6,126 nucleotides of DNA. Origin: Vitreoscilla sp. (lineage in GTDB: Bacteria > Pseudomonadota > Gammaproteobacteria > Burkholderiales > Burkholderiaceae). A model generated the notes under the pieces. It searched no databases. It was not told the origin of the DNA and was given only the letters and a program-made list of their open reading frames with translations. The translations under genes were made by a program, and so were the position numbers. Of this stretch, positions 1-5,390 are shown in pieces. Location: contig JACMOG010000506.1 of NCBI GenBank assembly GCA_014378125.1, positions 1-6,126 of the forward strand, in the 5' to 3' direction. Every line of letters starts with the position of its first letter. Within the stretch, counting starts at the first letter, position 1.

Positions 1-1
1 C

Positions 2-28
2 CGCAAACGCCGCGCGGACGAACCTTGA
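2..28 (+). CDS. Possible 3' tail of a rightward gene (8 codons, partial)
   Basis: One + frame reads RKRRADEP and then TGA at 26-28, and it is open to the left edge. A charged, Arg-rich tail followed 13 nt later by a perfect hairpin (42-66) is what the end of a rightward gene would look like, and it would converge on the transporter at 209-1711. Eight codons are far too few to identify a family, and the opposite strand is open here too, so this is only a suggestion. Confidence 0.2.
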   Translation, partial: RKRRADEP

Positions 29-41
29 CCGAACGCCCTCG

Positions 42-66
42 GAATCCGGCCGTCCAGGCCGGATTC
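42..66. terminator. Perfect 10-bp hairpin, possible bidirectional terminator
   Basis: GAATCCGGCC (42-51) pairs perfectly with GGCCGGATTC (57-66) around a 5-nt loop. Neither side carries a T-run, so it is not a classical intrinsic terminator. It lies 13 nt after the possible stop at 26-28 and about 140 nt past the transporter stop at 209, a place where transcription from both sides would be expected to end. It could instead stabilise mRNA 3' ends. The stem is certain; the function is inferred. Confidence 0.45.
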
Positions 67-70
67 AAGG

Positions 71-80
71 CGCACGTGCG
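71..80. other. 10-bp perfect palindrome CGCACGTGCG
   Basis: The sequence is identical to its own reverse complement and centres on a CACGTG core. It lies 4 nt past the hairpin at 42-66 in the gene-free left flank. No adjacent promoter is visible to give it an operator role, and short GC palindromes are common in G+C-rich DNA. Confidence 0.2.
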
Positions 81-113
81 GAGTCGAGCCAAGTGCATGC
101 CAGTCGCTCCGCA

Positions 114-134
114 GCGCGGGCACCCGACCCGCGC
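114..134. other. 7-bp-stem hairpin in the left flank
   Basis: GCGCGGG (114-120) pairs with CCCGCGC (128-134) across a 7-nt loop. An outer CGCT/AGCG pairing (105-108 with 137-140) could extend the structure. It lies downstream of the transporter on the minus strand, past the tandem repeats, and has no T-run. It could contribute to transcript 3' end formation or be chance pairing in G+C-rich DNA. Confidence 0.25.
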
Positions 135-137
135 GAA

Positions 138-215
138 GCGTCCCACCTTCACTCCAAAGCGCAGCGTTCAACCTTCACTTCGAAAAGCCCAAGCGTTCAA
201 CCGTCACTTCAATGC
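138..215. repeat. Three tandem imperfect ~23-bp repeats
   Basis: Three head-to-tail copies are visible at 138-160, 164-188 and 193-215, separated by 3 and 4 nt. The core GCGTTCAACCTTCACTTC is exact at 164-181. It has one change at 193-210 (GCGTTCAACCGTCACTTC) and a few at 138-155 (GCGTCCCACCTTCACTCC). Each copy ends in a short A-rich stretch followed by GC. The third copy overlaps the last codon and stop codon (209-211) of the transporter. Together with the sequence to its left, this array fills the ~200-bp left flank, where I see no convincing gene beyond the possible 8-codon tail. The function is unknown; candidates are an intergenic repetitive element, a protein-binding array, or transcript 3' end processing. 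Confidence 0.75.
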
Positions 216-1711
216 GGCATCACCGCCGGCGCCAACTCGTCCACCTCCGGCGTATCCTTGTCCGAGATGAGCCGGCGCAGGAACGGGATCAGCAACGCCA
301 GCACGATGCCCACCGCCACCGTGCCCCAGCCCAGGCGGCCGAACAGCATCGAGTAGTAGGTGTTGGTCACCTGCGGCGCGGCGCCCTGCGCGGACGGGAT
401 CCACTTCGACAGCTGGCCGGCGAACACCGAGGCCAGGCCGGTCAGCAGCATCCACGCGCCCATCATCACGCCCTGGTACCTGTGCGGCGCCAGCTTGCCG
501 ATCATCGCGTAGCCCACCGGCGAGATCAGCAGCTCGCCCAGGCTCTGCAGCACGTAGCTGAGAAAGATCCAGACGAAAGCGGAGCGGCCCGTGACGGGGT
601 CGGCCAGCGAGATGCCCACCGGCAGTGCGAGATAGCCCAGCCCCATCAGCACCACGGCCGTGGCGAACTGCTTGGGCACGTCGATGCGCCAGCCGCGCTC
701 GCGCAGGGTCGTGAAGACCGACGCGAGCAACGGCCCGCACAGCACGATCACGATGGTGTTGATGTTCTGCACCCACTGCGGCTGGATGGCGATGCCGAAT
801 ACCATCGGGTCGACGTTGCGGTCGAAGAACAGCGTGAGGCCGCTCGGCTGGATCTGGTAGAGCGACCAGAACACGAGCGAGCCGACGGCCAGCACCAGGT
901 AGGCCGACATGTTGCGGCGCTCTCGTCTCACGGGATGCTTCAACGTCACCCACCCGAGCGCCAGGAACACCATGGCGCAGACCACCTCGACGACGATGGT
1001 GGTGGAGTCGGGGTGCTGCAGCAGCGCCCACACGACGGGCACCAGTCCCACGAGGATGGCCAGGCCGGCCAGGCCGCGCGTGCGGAACTCGTCCGGGCCG
1101 GCGTGCAGCAGCGGCGTCTCGCGATCCTTCAGCACGCGCCAGTAGAAGACGGCCAACACGATGGCCACCAGGTTGCCCAGCGTGGCGAACGTGAACAGCG
1201 GGCCCCAGCGGCCCGACTCGTTGAACAGCCCGGCCACCAGGATGCCGACGAAGAAGCCGACGTTCATGCCGGCGTAGTTCCACAGGAACGCGCCCTCGCG
1301 GCGCGGATCGTCGGGCGTGAAGCGCTGCGTCAGCATCATGTTGATGCAGGTGACGTTGAGGCCGCTGCCGGTGAGGAACAGCGACAGGCCCCAATAGAGC
1401 ATCGTGCCGCTGCCGGTGGCGATGAGGCCGCAGCCCAGCACCTGCAGCACCATGCCGCCCACGAACAGGTTGCGGTTGCTGAGGAATCGTCCGCCCAGGT
1501 AGCCGCCGAACAGGTGCAGGCCGTAGTTGAAGGCGCCGAACAGGCTCATCAGCGACAGCGCGAGGTTGTCGCTGAAGTTCAGGTGCTTGGTGGCGTAGAG
1601 CACCAGCGAGGTCTGCAGCACGGCATAGCCGAGCGTCGAGAACATCTGGATGAAGAACAGGGCGGCCGAGCCTTCCGGAATCTTGTCCAGCCGGGCTTGC
1701 AGTGAAGACAT
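209..1711 (-). CDS. POT/PTR2-type MFS transporter (putative peptide or small-molecule carrier)
   Basis: This is a 500-residue inner-membrane carrier with about 12-14 hydrophobic segments, a normal length for proton-coupled oligopeptide transporters (POT/PTR2 branch of the major facilitator superfamily). Family marks are DDPRREGAFLWNYAGMNVGFF (about residues 134-154, cytoplasmic loop and helix after H4), SGLTLFFDRNVD (290-301), an NINTIVIVLCGPLLA segment (316-330), and the hallmark LGELLISPVGYAMIGKLAP (391-409) followed by GVMMGAWMLLTGLA. The first helix (residues 19-41) lacks the usual ExxERFxYYG: the stretch reads FFIQMFSTLGY, and the family Lys in H4 also appears replaced near Asn119. Proton coupling or substrate may therefore differ from true di/tripeptide symporters. 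The frame is open upstream to 2038, but ATG 1711 starts directly before the conserved N-terminus, and the longer form would add 109 Arg-rich residues and overlap the next gene. No strong Shine-Dalgarno is seen. It is transcribed leftward, 118 bp after the stop of the NHL/M23 gene, probably from its own promoter. The family is secure; the substrate is not. Confidence 0.9.
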   Translation of the reverse strand: MSSLQARLDKIPEGSAALFFIQMFSTLGYAVLQTSLVLYATKHLNFSDNLALSLMSLFGAFNYGLHLFGGYLGGRFLSNRNLFVGGMVLQVLGCGLIATGSGTMLYWGLSLFLTGSGLNVTCINMMLTQRFTPDDPRREGAFLWNYAGMNVGFFVGILVAGLFNESGRWGPLFTFATLGNLVAIVLAVFYWRVLKDRETPLLHAGPDEFRTRGLAGLAILVGLVPVVWALLQHPDSTTIVVEVVCAMVFLALGWVTLKHPVRRERRNMSAYLVLAVGSLVFWSLYQIQPSGLTLFFDRNVDPMVFGIAIQPQWVQNINTIVIVLCGPLLASVFTTLRERGWRIDVPKQFATAVVLMGLGYLALPVGISLADPVTGRSAFVWIFLSYVLQSLGELLISPVGYAMIGKLAPHRYQGVMMGAWMLLTGLASVFAGQLSKWIPSAQGAAPQVTNTYYSMLFGRLGWGTVAVGIVLALLIPFLRRLISDKDTPEVDELAPAVMPH

Positions 1712-1771
1712 TCGAGACTTTCGCGGGAAACGGGGGTCGCGGCGCGTCGGACGCGCGCGAACAAGCTCGAA

Positions 1772-1777
1772 ATCATA
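1772..1777 (-). promoter_or_regulatory. Candidate -10 box for the transporter
   Basis: Read on the minus strand this is TATGAT, five of six matches to the sigma-70 -10 consensus, in an otherwise very G+C-rich 118-bp gap. It would put a transcription start near 1765 and a 5' leader of about 54 nt before the ATG at 1711. The -35 position is poor (no TTGACA-like hexamer), and the spacer contains a run of seven C. It supports separate transcription of the transporter, but it is a motif call only. Confidence 0.4.
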
Positions 1778-1802
1778 GCCGCCGGGGGGGCGGACAGGCC
1801 GG

Positions 1803-1826
1803 CAGCAGGCGCTTTCCGCGCCGCTG
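1803..1826 (-). terminator. Hairpin just after the NHL/M23 stop codon, possible terminator
   Basis: CAGC-a-GGCGC (1803-1812) pairs with GCGCC-GCTG (1818-1826) around a 5-nt loop, giving nine base pairs with one bulged A. On the minus strand it begins three nt after the TGA at 1830-1832. No U-tract follows, so termination may be weak or Rho-assisted. Its position between two same-strand genes agrees with a separate promoter for the downstream transporter. Confidence 0.4.
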
Positions 1827-1829
1827 GCT

Positions 1830-3308
1830 TCAGAAGACGCGCACGGCCACGTCGCGTCCGCGCGTCGTCTCGTTGCCCGAGAAGTCCTTTGCCACGATGC
1901 GCAGAAGGTAGTCGCCGGTGGGCAGCGCGGTGGTCGCGCACAGGCTGCCGACTCCGTTCTGATCCTGCGGCCGGCCGATGGCATAGCGAAAGTGCGTCTC
2001 GGCGTTGCCTTGCACCGTGATGCCGCTCTTGTCGGCATACACCGTCTTGACGAGGTCGTCGTCGGGCAGGCGCGAGAACTCGATGACCGAGCGCGGCTGC
2101 TCGAAGCCGGTCACCGGCGTGCCGTCGGCGTGCAGCCACTGGAAGGCGAGGCTGTACAGGCCGAGGCGGCCGCGCGGCAGGTTGCCGTCGACCTGGTCCC
2201 ACGCGTCCACCACCACCGACACCTCGCCGCGCGGCACCAGCAGCCGGCCGGCCTCGCGCCGCGACAGCAGCAGGCCCGCCGCATCATGCACCTCGATCGC
2301 CGCGATGCTGGGCGGCACGGTGTCGCGGAAGTCCTTCAACTGCAGCAGCAGCGGGTTGATGCCGTAGCCCGACACGCCCATCCAGAGGTGCACGTGGACC
2401 ATCGGGTTGATGCTGCCCAGCACGTCGCCCGCGGCGAAGCGCGCGCCGCGGCGCACGCGCACGCGTTGCAGCTTGCCGGCCTCGTCAAGCACCTGCACGA
2501 AGCGCGCGGGGTCGAGCGGCCGGCCTTGCGCGTCGCGGCCCACGTGCATGTGGATGTAGGCGAGCGAGTCGATGGCCAGGCCTTCGTTGAGCTTGCCGAA
2601 GGCCCACGCGGCCAGCGGGTTCGAGACCTTGCCGGGCGCGATGGCCAGCACCTCCTGGCCGACGTCGCCGCGCACGTCGAGGCCGTCGTGGAAGTGGTCC
2701 CGCGTCTCGCCGTGGCCGTCGCCGCGATCCTCGCCGACGGTGCCTACCACCTCGTGCCAAGCGAGCTGCGGCCGCACCGGCCAGCGATGTTCGGCGGCAG
2801 GCAGCGGCCGATCCGGCGCGGGCCCGATACCACCGTCTACGAGGGTGCCCCCGCCGTCGCGGGGCGTGACGACGTGCAGGCGCGAGGACGCCGAGTCGGC
2901 CACGAGCAGTTGGTGGTCGTGGCCGATCGCGATCCCGGTGGGGCGCACGAAGCCGCGTTGGCAGGGCGGGAACAGTGTCCGCAGCGCATCCGGGCGGTCG
3001 ATCTCAAACAGCTCGCCGCCCAACGTGCCGATCACCAGGATTCCCTGCTTCTTCTGTGCCAGCGAAACGGGCCGGTGCAGCTTCTCGAACGCATTGCCCG
3101 GCAGCGCGCGCGCCAGGGTGATGACGTTGCCGGCGGCGTCGATTGCCTTCAATGCGTCGTTGCGGGTATCGGCCACCAGGATCCGGCCCTGGCGGTCGAC
3201 CAGCACGGCGCAGGGCGTGTCGAACCGCGCGAGCGCCCCGGGGCCGTCCAGGTCTGCGGGCAACGCGCCGCCTGCCAACGTCGTCACCTTGCCGTCGGGC
3301 GCGATCGC
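1830..3308 (-). CDS. C-terminal fragment: NHL remainder, M23 peptidase domain, Ig-like tail
   Basis: After the break, 492 in-frame codons follow to TGA 1830-1832. Residues 1-155 carry further NHL-like blades (GRILVADTRNDALKAI at 41-56, QLLVADSASSRLHVV at 133-147). The M23 domain follows. HDGLD at 207-211 fits HxGxD, with H207 and D211 as zinc ligands. YIHMHV at 251-256 supplies the usual mid-domain histidine. VHVHLWM at 304-310 is the HxH motif. The run RRGARFAAGDVLGSI before it is the typical approach strand, and GYGINPL follows. No critical zinc residue is missing, so the domain could be catalytic if expressed. Residues from about 330 to 492 form a beta-rich tail ending AKDFSGNETTRGRDVAV, resembling periplasmic Ig-like modules. 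The first usable internal start is GTG at 3285-3287, with no clear Shine-Dalgarno. Without a signal sequence such a fragment would stay in the cytoplasm. Confidence 0.6.
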   Translation of the reverse strand, partial: AIAPDGKVTTLAGGALPADLDGPGALARFDTPCAVLVDRQGRILVADTRNDALKAIDAAGNVITLARALPGNAFEKLHRPVSLAQKKQGILVIGTLGGELFEIDRPDALRTLFPPCQRGFVRPTGIAIGHDHQLLVADSASSRLHVVTPRDGGGTLVDGGIGPAPDRPLPAAEHRWPVRPQLAWHEVVGTVGEDRGDGHGETRDHFHDGLDVRGDVGQEVLAIAPGKVSNPLAAWAFGKLNEGLAIDSLAYIHMHVGRDAQGRPLDPARFVQVLDEAGKLQRVRVRRGARFAAGDVLGSINPMVHVHLWMGVSGYGINPLLLQLKDFRDTVPPSIAAIEVHDAAGLLLSRREAGRLLVPRGEVSVVVDAWDQVDGNLPRGRLGLYSLAFQWLHADGTPVTGFEQPRSVIEFSRLPDDDLVKTVYADKSGITVQGNAETHFRYAIGRPQDQNGVGSLCATTALPTGDYLLRIVAKDFSGNETTRGRDVAVRVF

Positions 3309-3904
3309 CCCACGATCACGCGGCCGGCCTTGTCGATGGCCAGGCCCATCGGACCGTCGATCTGCGCCTGGGTGCCCGGGCCATCGCGAAAGCCCGGCTG
3401 GCCGGTGCCGGCCAGCGTCGTCACCGCGCCATCGGGCGTCACCTTGCGGATCGCGTGGTTGCCGGTGTCGGCCACGTAGAGGTTGCCGAGCTCGTCCAGC
3501 ACGATGCCCGACGGAGCATTGAACCGGGCAACGGCGCCCTGCCCGTCCCGGAAGCCTTCGGCGCCGCCTGCCAGCGCGCCGACGACGCCGTCGGCGCGCA
3601 GCACGCGAATGCGGTTGTTGTCGCCGGCGTCGCTGATGTACAGCGCGCCGTGCGGGTCCTGCGCCAGGCCGTACGGCTCGGCGAACAGGGCCTGCGACGC
3701 GGCGCCGTCGCGCAGCCCGACGTGGCCGTCGCCGGGCAGCGGGCGCACGTGCGCGGCGGTGTCGAGGCGCTCCGGGACGTCGTCCACCGTCAGGCGCCTG
3801 GCCGACGGAGACGTCGGGGGCTGCCGCATCACCAGGCCGGCCCCGATGGCGCCGATCGCCGCCGCGCAGGCCACGGCCATCACTGTCTTCCCGCTTCGCT
3901 TCAC
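3284..3904 (-). CDS. N-terminal fragment of the NHL/M23 protein (206 codons)
   Basis: This is the part actually translated from the GTG start at 3904. It contains the membrane segment and two complete NHL blades (ALYISDAGDNNRIRVL at 87-102 and NLYVADTGNHAIRKV at 141-155) plus the first half of a third (GLAIDKAGRVIV, 187-198). The last eight residues (GRSRPTAR, 199-206) are out of phase and not NHL-like. It has no peptidase domain. If the sequence is correct, this is the only product with a good ribosome-binding site, and it would probably be an unstable partial propeller. Cys13 is preceded by too short a hydrophobic stretch to be a convincing lipobox, so a simple N-terminal anchor or cleaved signal is more likely. 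Confidence 0.6.
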   Translation of the reverse strand: MKRSGKTVMAVACAAAIGAIGAGLVMRQPPTSPSARRLTVDDVPERLDTAAHVRPLPGDGHVGLRDGAASQALFAEPYGLAQDPHGALYISDAGDNNRIRVLRADGVVGALAGGAEGFRDGQGAVARFNAPSGIVLDELGNLYVADTGNHAIRKVTPDGAVTTLAGTGQPGFRDGPGTQAQIDGPMGLAIDKAGRVIVGRSRPTAR

Positions 3905-3914
3905 TCGCCGGGTT

Positions 3915-3920
3915 CCTCCT
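3915..3920 (-). promoter_or_regulatory. Strong Shine-Dalgarno for the NHL/M23 gene
   Basis: The minus strand reads AGGAGG, a full anti-16S match, 10 nt before the GTG at 3902-3904. The spacing is slightly long but functional. This site decides the start in favour of the GTG that precedes the MKRSGK signal-like sequence, and against the longer out-of-phase frame that extends to 4046. Confidence 0.7.
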
Positions 3921-3955
3921 GCTGGATGACGGCGCGCATCCTACCAACCCGCGGC

Positions 3956-3965
3956 GGGTATACCC
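3956..3965. promoter_or_regulatory. Palindrome GGGTATACCC in the divergent intergenic region
   Basis: A perfect 10-bp palindrome lies between the divergent NHL/M23 and hydrolase genes, 52 bp from one start and 96 bp from the other. It contains TATACC on both strands, which could serve as a degenerate -10 box in either direction, or as an operator half. No convincing -35 accompanies it on either strand. Nothing else clear was seen in 3921-4049 apart from an AT-richer GAATATG at 3993-3999. Confidence 0.3.
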
Positions 3966-4049
3966 CGGCCCCGGCGTGGCCTTGCCGTCTGCGAATATGC
4001 TCGCGCCTTCGCCGGCCCCTCTAGCCGCGCATGCACAACCCGACAACTC

Positions 4050-4054
4050 AGGAG
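4050..4054 (+). promoter_or_regulatory. Shine-Dalgarno of the dienelactone hydrolase gene
   Basis: AGGAG followed by 6 nt and then ATG at 4061. This places the start at 4061 and not at the in-frame ATG at 4031, which has no ribosome-binding site and would add a non-conserved decapeptide. Confidence 0.75.
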
Positions 4055-4060
4055 AACACG

Positions 4061-4753
4061 ATGGGAACCATGGTCAGCTTCAAGCGCCCCGACGGCAAGG
4101 AACTGCAAGGCTACCTGGCCGAGCCGGCGCAGCCGAACGGCGCGCCGGCGGTGGTGGTGATCCAGGAATGGTGGGGCCTCAACGACCAGATCCGCGGCGT
4201 GGCCGACCGGCTGGCCCACGCCGGCTTCCTGGCGCTGGTGCCCGACCTGTACCGCGGCAAGAAGACGGTGGAGCAGGAGGAGGCCAACCACCTGATGTCG
4301 GCGCTCGACTTCGGCGACGCCGCCGCGCAGGACGTGCGCGGCGCCGCGCAGTACCTGAAGACGCGCGCCGCCAAGGTGGGCTGCGTCGGCTTCTGCATGG
4401 GCGGCGCGCTGACGCTGCTGGCCTCCGCCAACGTGCCCGAGCTCGACGCCGCCGTCACCTGGTATGGCTGCCCGCCCCTGGAGTACCTCGACATCGGCAA
4501 GATCAAGATCCCGCTGCAGGGCCACTGGGCCACGCAGGACGAGCACTTCGCGCCGGAGCTCATCAAGGGCCTGGCCGCGAAACTGACCGACGCCGGCGTC
4601 AAGTTCGAGTTCCACGACTACCTGGCCCATCACGCCTTCGGCAACGAGCAGGCGGTCGGCGACGGCCGAATCGCATCCACGCAGTACGACCCGGTGTGGG
4701 CGCAGCGCGCTTGGGACCGCACGTTCACGTTCTTCGGGCAGCAATTGCGCTGA
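4061..4753 (+). CDS. Dienelactone hydrolase family protein
   Basis: This is a 230-residue cytoplasmic alpha/beta hydrolase, the usual size for the dienelactone hydrolase (carboxymethylenebutenolidase) family. The type enzymes open dienelactone to maleylacetate in chlorocatechol breakdown, but most homologues have other or unknown ester/lactone substrates. The catalytic triad is complete: nucleophile Cys112 in GFCMGG (110-115), Asp160 in ATQDEHF, and His191 in HHAFGN. Glu36 in VIQEWWGLN, the residue that tunes the nucleophile in the family, is also present. PDLYRGK (61-67) is another family signature. The start is fixed by AGGAG at 4050-4054. It is divergent from the NHL/M23 gene. A LysR remnant follows after 35 nt on the same strand. 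There is no catechol dioxygenase or maleylacetate reductase nearby, so a chloroaromatic pathway role is not supported here. It looks intact, with strong C/G third positions like its leftward neighbours. Confidence 0.93.
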   Translation: MGTMVSFKRPDGKELQGYLAEPAQPNGAPAVVVIQEWWGLNDQIRGVADRLAHAGFLALVPDLYRGKKTVEQEEANHLMSALDFGDAAAQDVRGAAQYLKTRAAKVGCVGFCMGGALTLLASANVPELDAAVTWYGCPPLEYLDIGKIKIPLQGHWATQDEHFAPELIKGLAAKLTDAGVKFEFHDYLAHHAFGNEQAVGDGRIASTQYDPVWAQRAWDRTFTFFGQQLR

Positions 4754-4788
4754 AGTTCGGGGCGAACCGTCGCTGCCGCCCGCCTCGC

Positions 4789-5339
4789 ATGAACGACAAA
4801 CTGCTGGCGCTCCGCCTTTTCGTACGCGTTGCCCACACGGGGAGCTTCTCGGCGGCGGCGCGCGAACTCGATCTGTCCCAGCCTTCGGTATCGCGCATCA
4901 TCGCTGCACTTGAAAAGGACGTCGGCGGGGCCTTGGTCGCCCGCACGACACGGGCTGTCACGCTCACCGACGTTGGCCACGACTACCTGGCCCGTGTCGA
5001 AGAGATCCTGGCGTCGCTCGAGGAGGCCGGTCACCAGGCTCGTGGATCGCGGGAACTGCGTGGGCCGCTTCGCGTCGCCATGCCCGGAAGCTTCGGGGTA
5101 CGCGAGATCGTCCCTCTGATGCCGGCTTTCTCGCACGCCATCCTTCGCTGAACGTCAGCCTGTCGATGAGCGATCAACGGCAGGACACGGTGAAGGACGG
5201 CGTCGATGTCGCCCTCCGCCTCGGCGGGCTGCCAGACTCGACGGCCACCGCGCGCCTGATCGGCCGGACCCAGCGAGTGATCGTGGCGTCGCCGGCACGA
5301 GCGCTGGCACGTGGTCTTTCCTGGTACATGTCGATCTAG
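4789..5339 (+). pseudogene. LysR-family regulator, frameshifted and 3'-truncated
   Basis: The ATG at 4789 opens a typical LysR N-terminus: winged helix-turn-helix at about residues 3-62 (LFVRVAHTGSFSAAARELDL, then SQPSVSRIIAALEKD and RTTRAVTLTDVG), a linker helix to about 88, and the start of the effector domain (LRGPLRVAMPGSFGVREIVP). The frame ends at TGA 5149-5151 after 120 codons; intact LysR proteins have about 300. Adding one C at about 5130 restores LARHPSLNVSLSMSD and DGVDVALRLGGLP up to IVASPA (5297), which are standard LysR effector-domain features. The restored frame then leaves homology and stops at TAG 5337-5339, so the last ~120 residues are missing. Two separate lesions point to real decay. 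There is no clear Shine-Dalgarno, and third positions are more mixed (CTT, TTT, GTA, CGT, GCT, GTT) than in the hydrolase, suggesting a different origin. Any product would be at most a DNA-binding fragment. Confidence 0.85.
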
Positions 5340-5390
5340 CGCTGAGCATCGTCCGCAGCCGCAGCCCGGCGCTTGCGGCGCTGGCGGCGC
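5298..5390. other. Unassigned junction between the LysR and SDR remnants
   Basis: About 90 bp separate the last recognisable LysR residues (IVASPA) from the first SDR residues. No frame here gives a family I recognise. The LysR frame ends in TAG (5337-5339) and TGA (5343-5345). It is probably scrambled or deleted remnant DNA marking the deletion join. Confidence 0.4.

Larger units (their letters stand above)
1830..3904 (-). pseudogene. NHL beta-propeller / M23 metallopeptidase fusion, frame broken near 3310
   Basis: Taken together, two frames encode one exported protein of about 699 residues if repaired. The order is: N-terminal membrane anchor or signal (MKRSGK, then a hydrophobic stretch to about residue 26); NHL-type blades with a 54-residue period (linkers GLRDG, GFRDG, GFRDG, ADLDG at 63, 117, 171 and, after repair, 225) plus weaker blades to about 360; an M23 LytM/lysostaphin-like zinc peptidase domain (about 390-530); and a C-terminal beta-rich, Ig-like domain of about 160 residues. 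M23 enzymes cut peptide crosslinks in peptidoglycan and need HxxxD and HxH zinc motifs; both are present. The frame of the GTG start runs to V198 (codon at 3311-3313), then leaves phase. The other frame resumes at AIAPDG (3308 downwards). Nine residues of a blade are missing at the join, so about 25 nt are deleted. Start GTG 3904 is chosen for its AGGAGG. The gene is divergent from the hydrolase at 4061. The break could be an assembly error, so the in vivo state is uncertain. Confidence 0.8.

Noticed and set aside
138..215. CRISPR array
   Set aside because: There are only three imperfect copies with 3-4-nt gaps; there are no spacers and no cas genes.
212..1705. A 497-codon open frame on the + strand opposite the transporter
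   Set aside because: It is His/Gln/Arg-rich low-complexity sequence that mirrors the transporter codons, has no domain or ribosome-binding site, and is a typical antisense shadow in G+C-rich DNA.
1712..2038. Longer N-terminus for the transporter (start at 2038)
   Set aside because: The extra 109 residues are Arg/Ala-rich, non-hydrophobic, and overlap the 3' end of the NHL/M23 gene. ATG 1711 gives the normal POT N-terminus.
1992..3479. A 495-codon + strand open frame opposite the NHL/M23 gene
   Set aside because: It has shadow composition (His, Arg, Ala, Val rich) with no family signature; the minus strand carries clear NHL and M23 motifs.
3866..3868. Lipobox Cys at residue 13 of the NHL/M23 protein
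   Set aside because: Only about six hydrophobic residues precede it, position -3 is Ala, and the hydrophobic segment continues well past the Cys. A plain signal or anchor is more likely.
3309..4046. Upstream extension of the M23 frame to an ATG at 4046, giving a 738-residue protein
   Set aside because: Its first ~245 residues are the out-of-phase reading of the NHL N-terminus (Arg-rich, no motif), and it overlaps the divergent hydrolase leader. The real start is GTG 3904 with AGGAGG.
4061..4753. A chlorocatechol degradation operon around the dienelactone hydrolase
   Set aside because: No ring-cleavage dioxygenase, cycloisomerase or maleylacetate reductase is in the window, and the adjacent LysR is broken, so the family name alone does not support that pathway.
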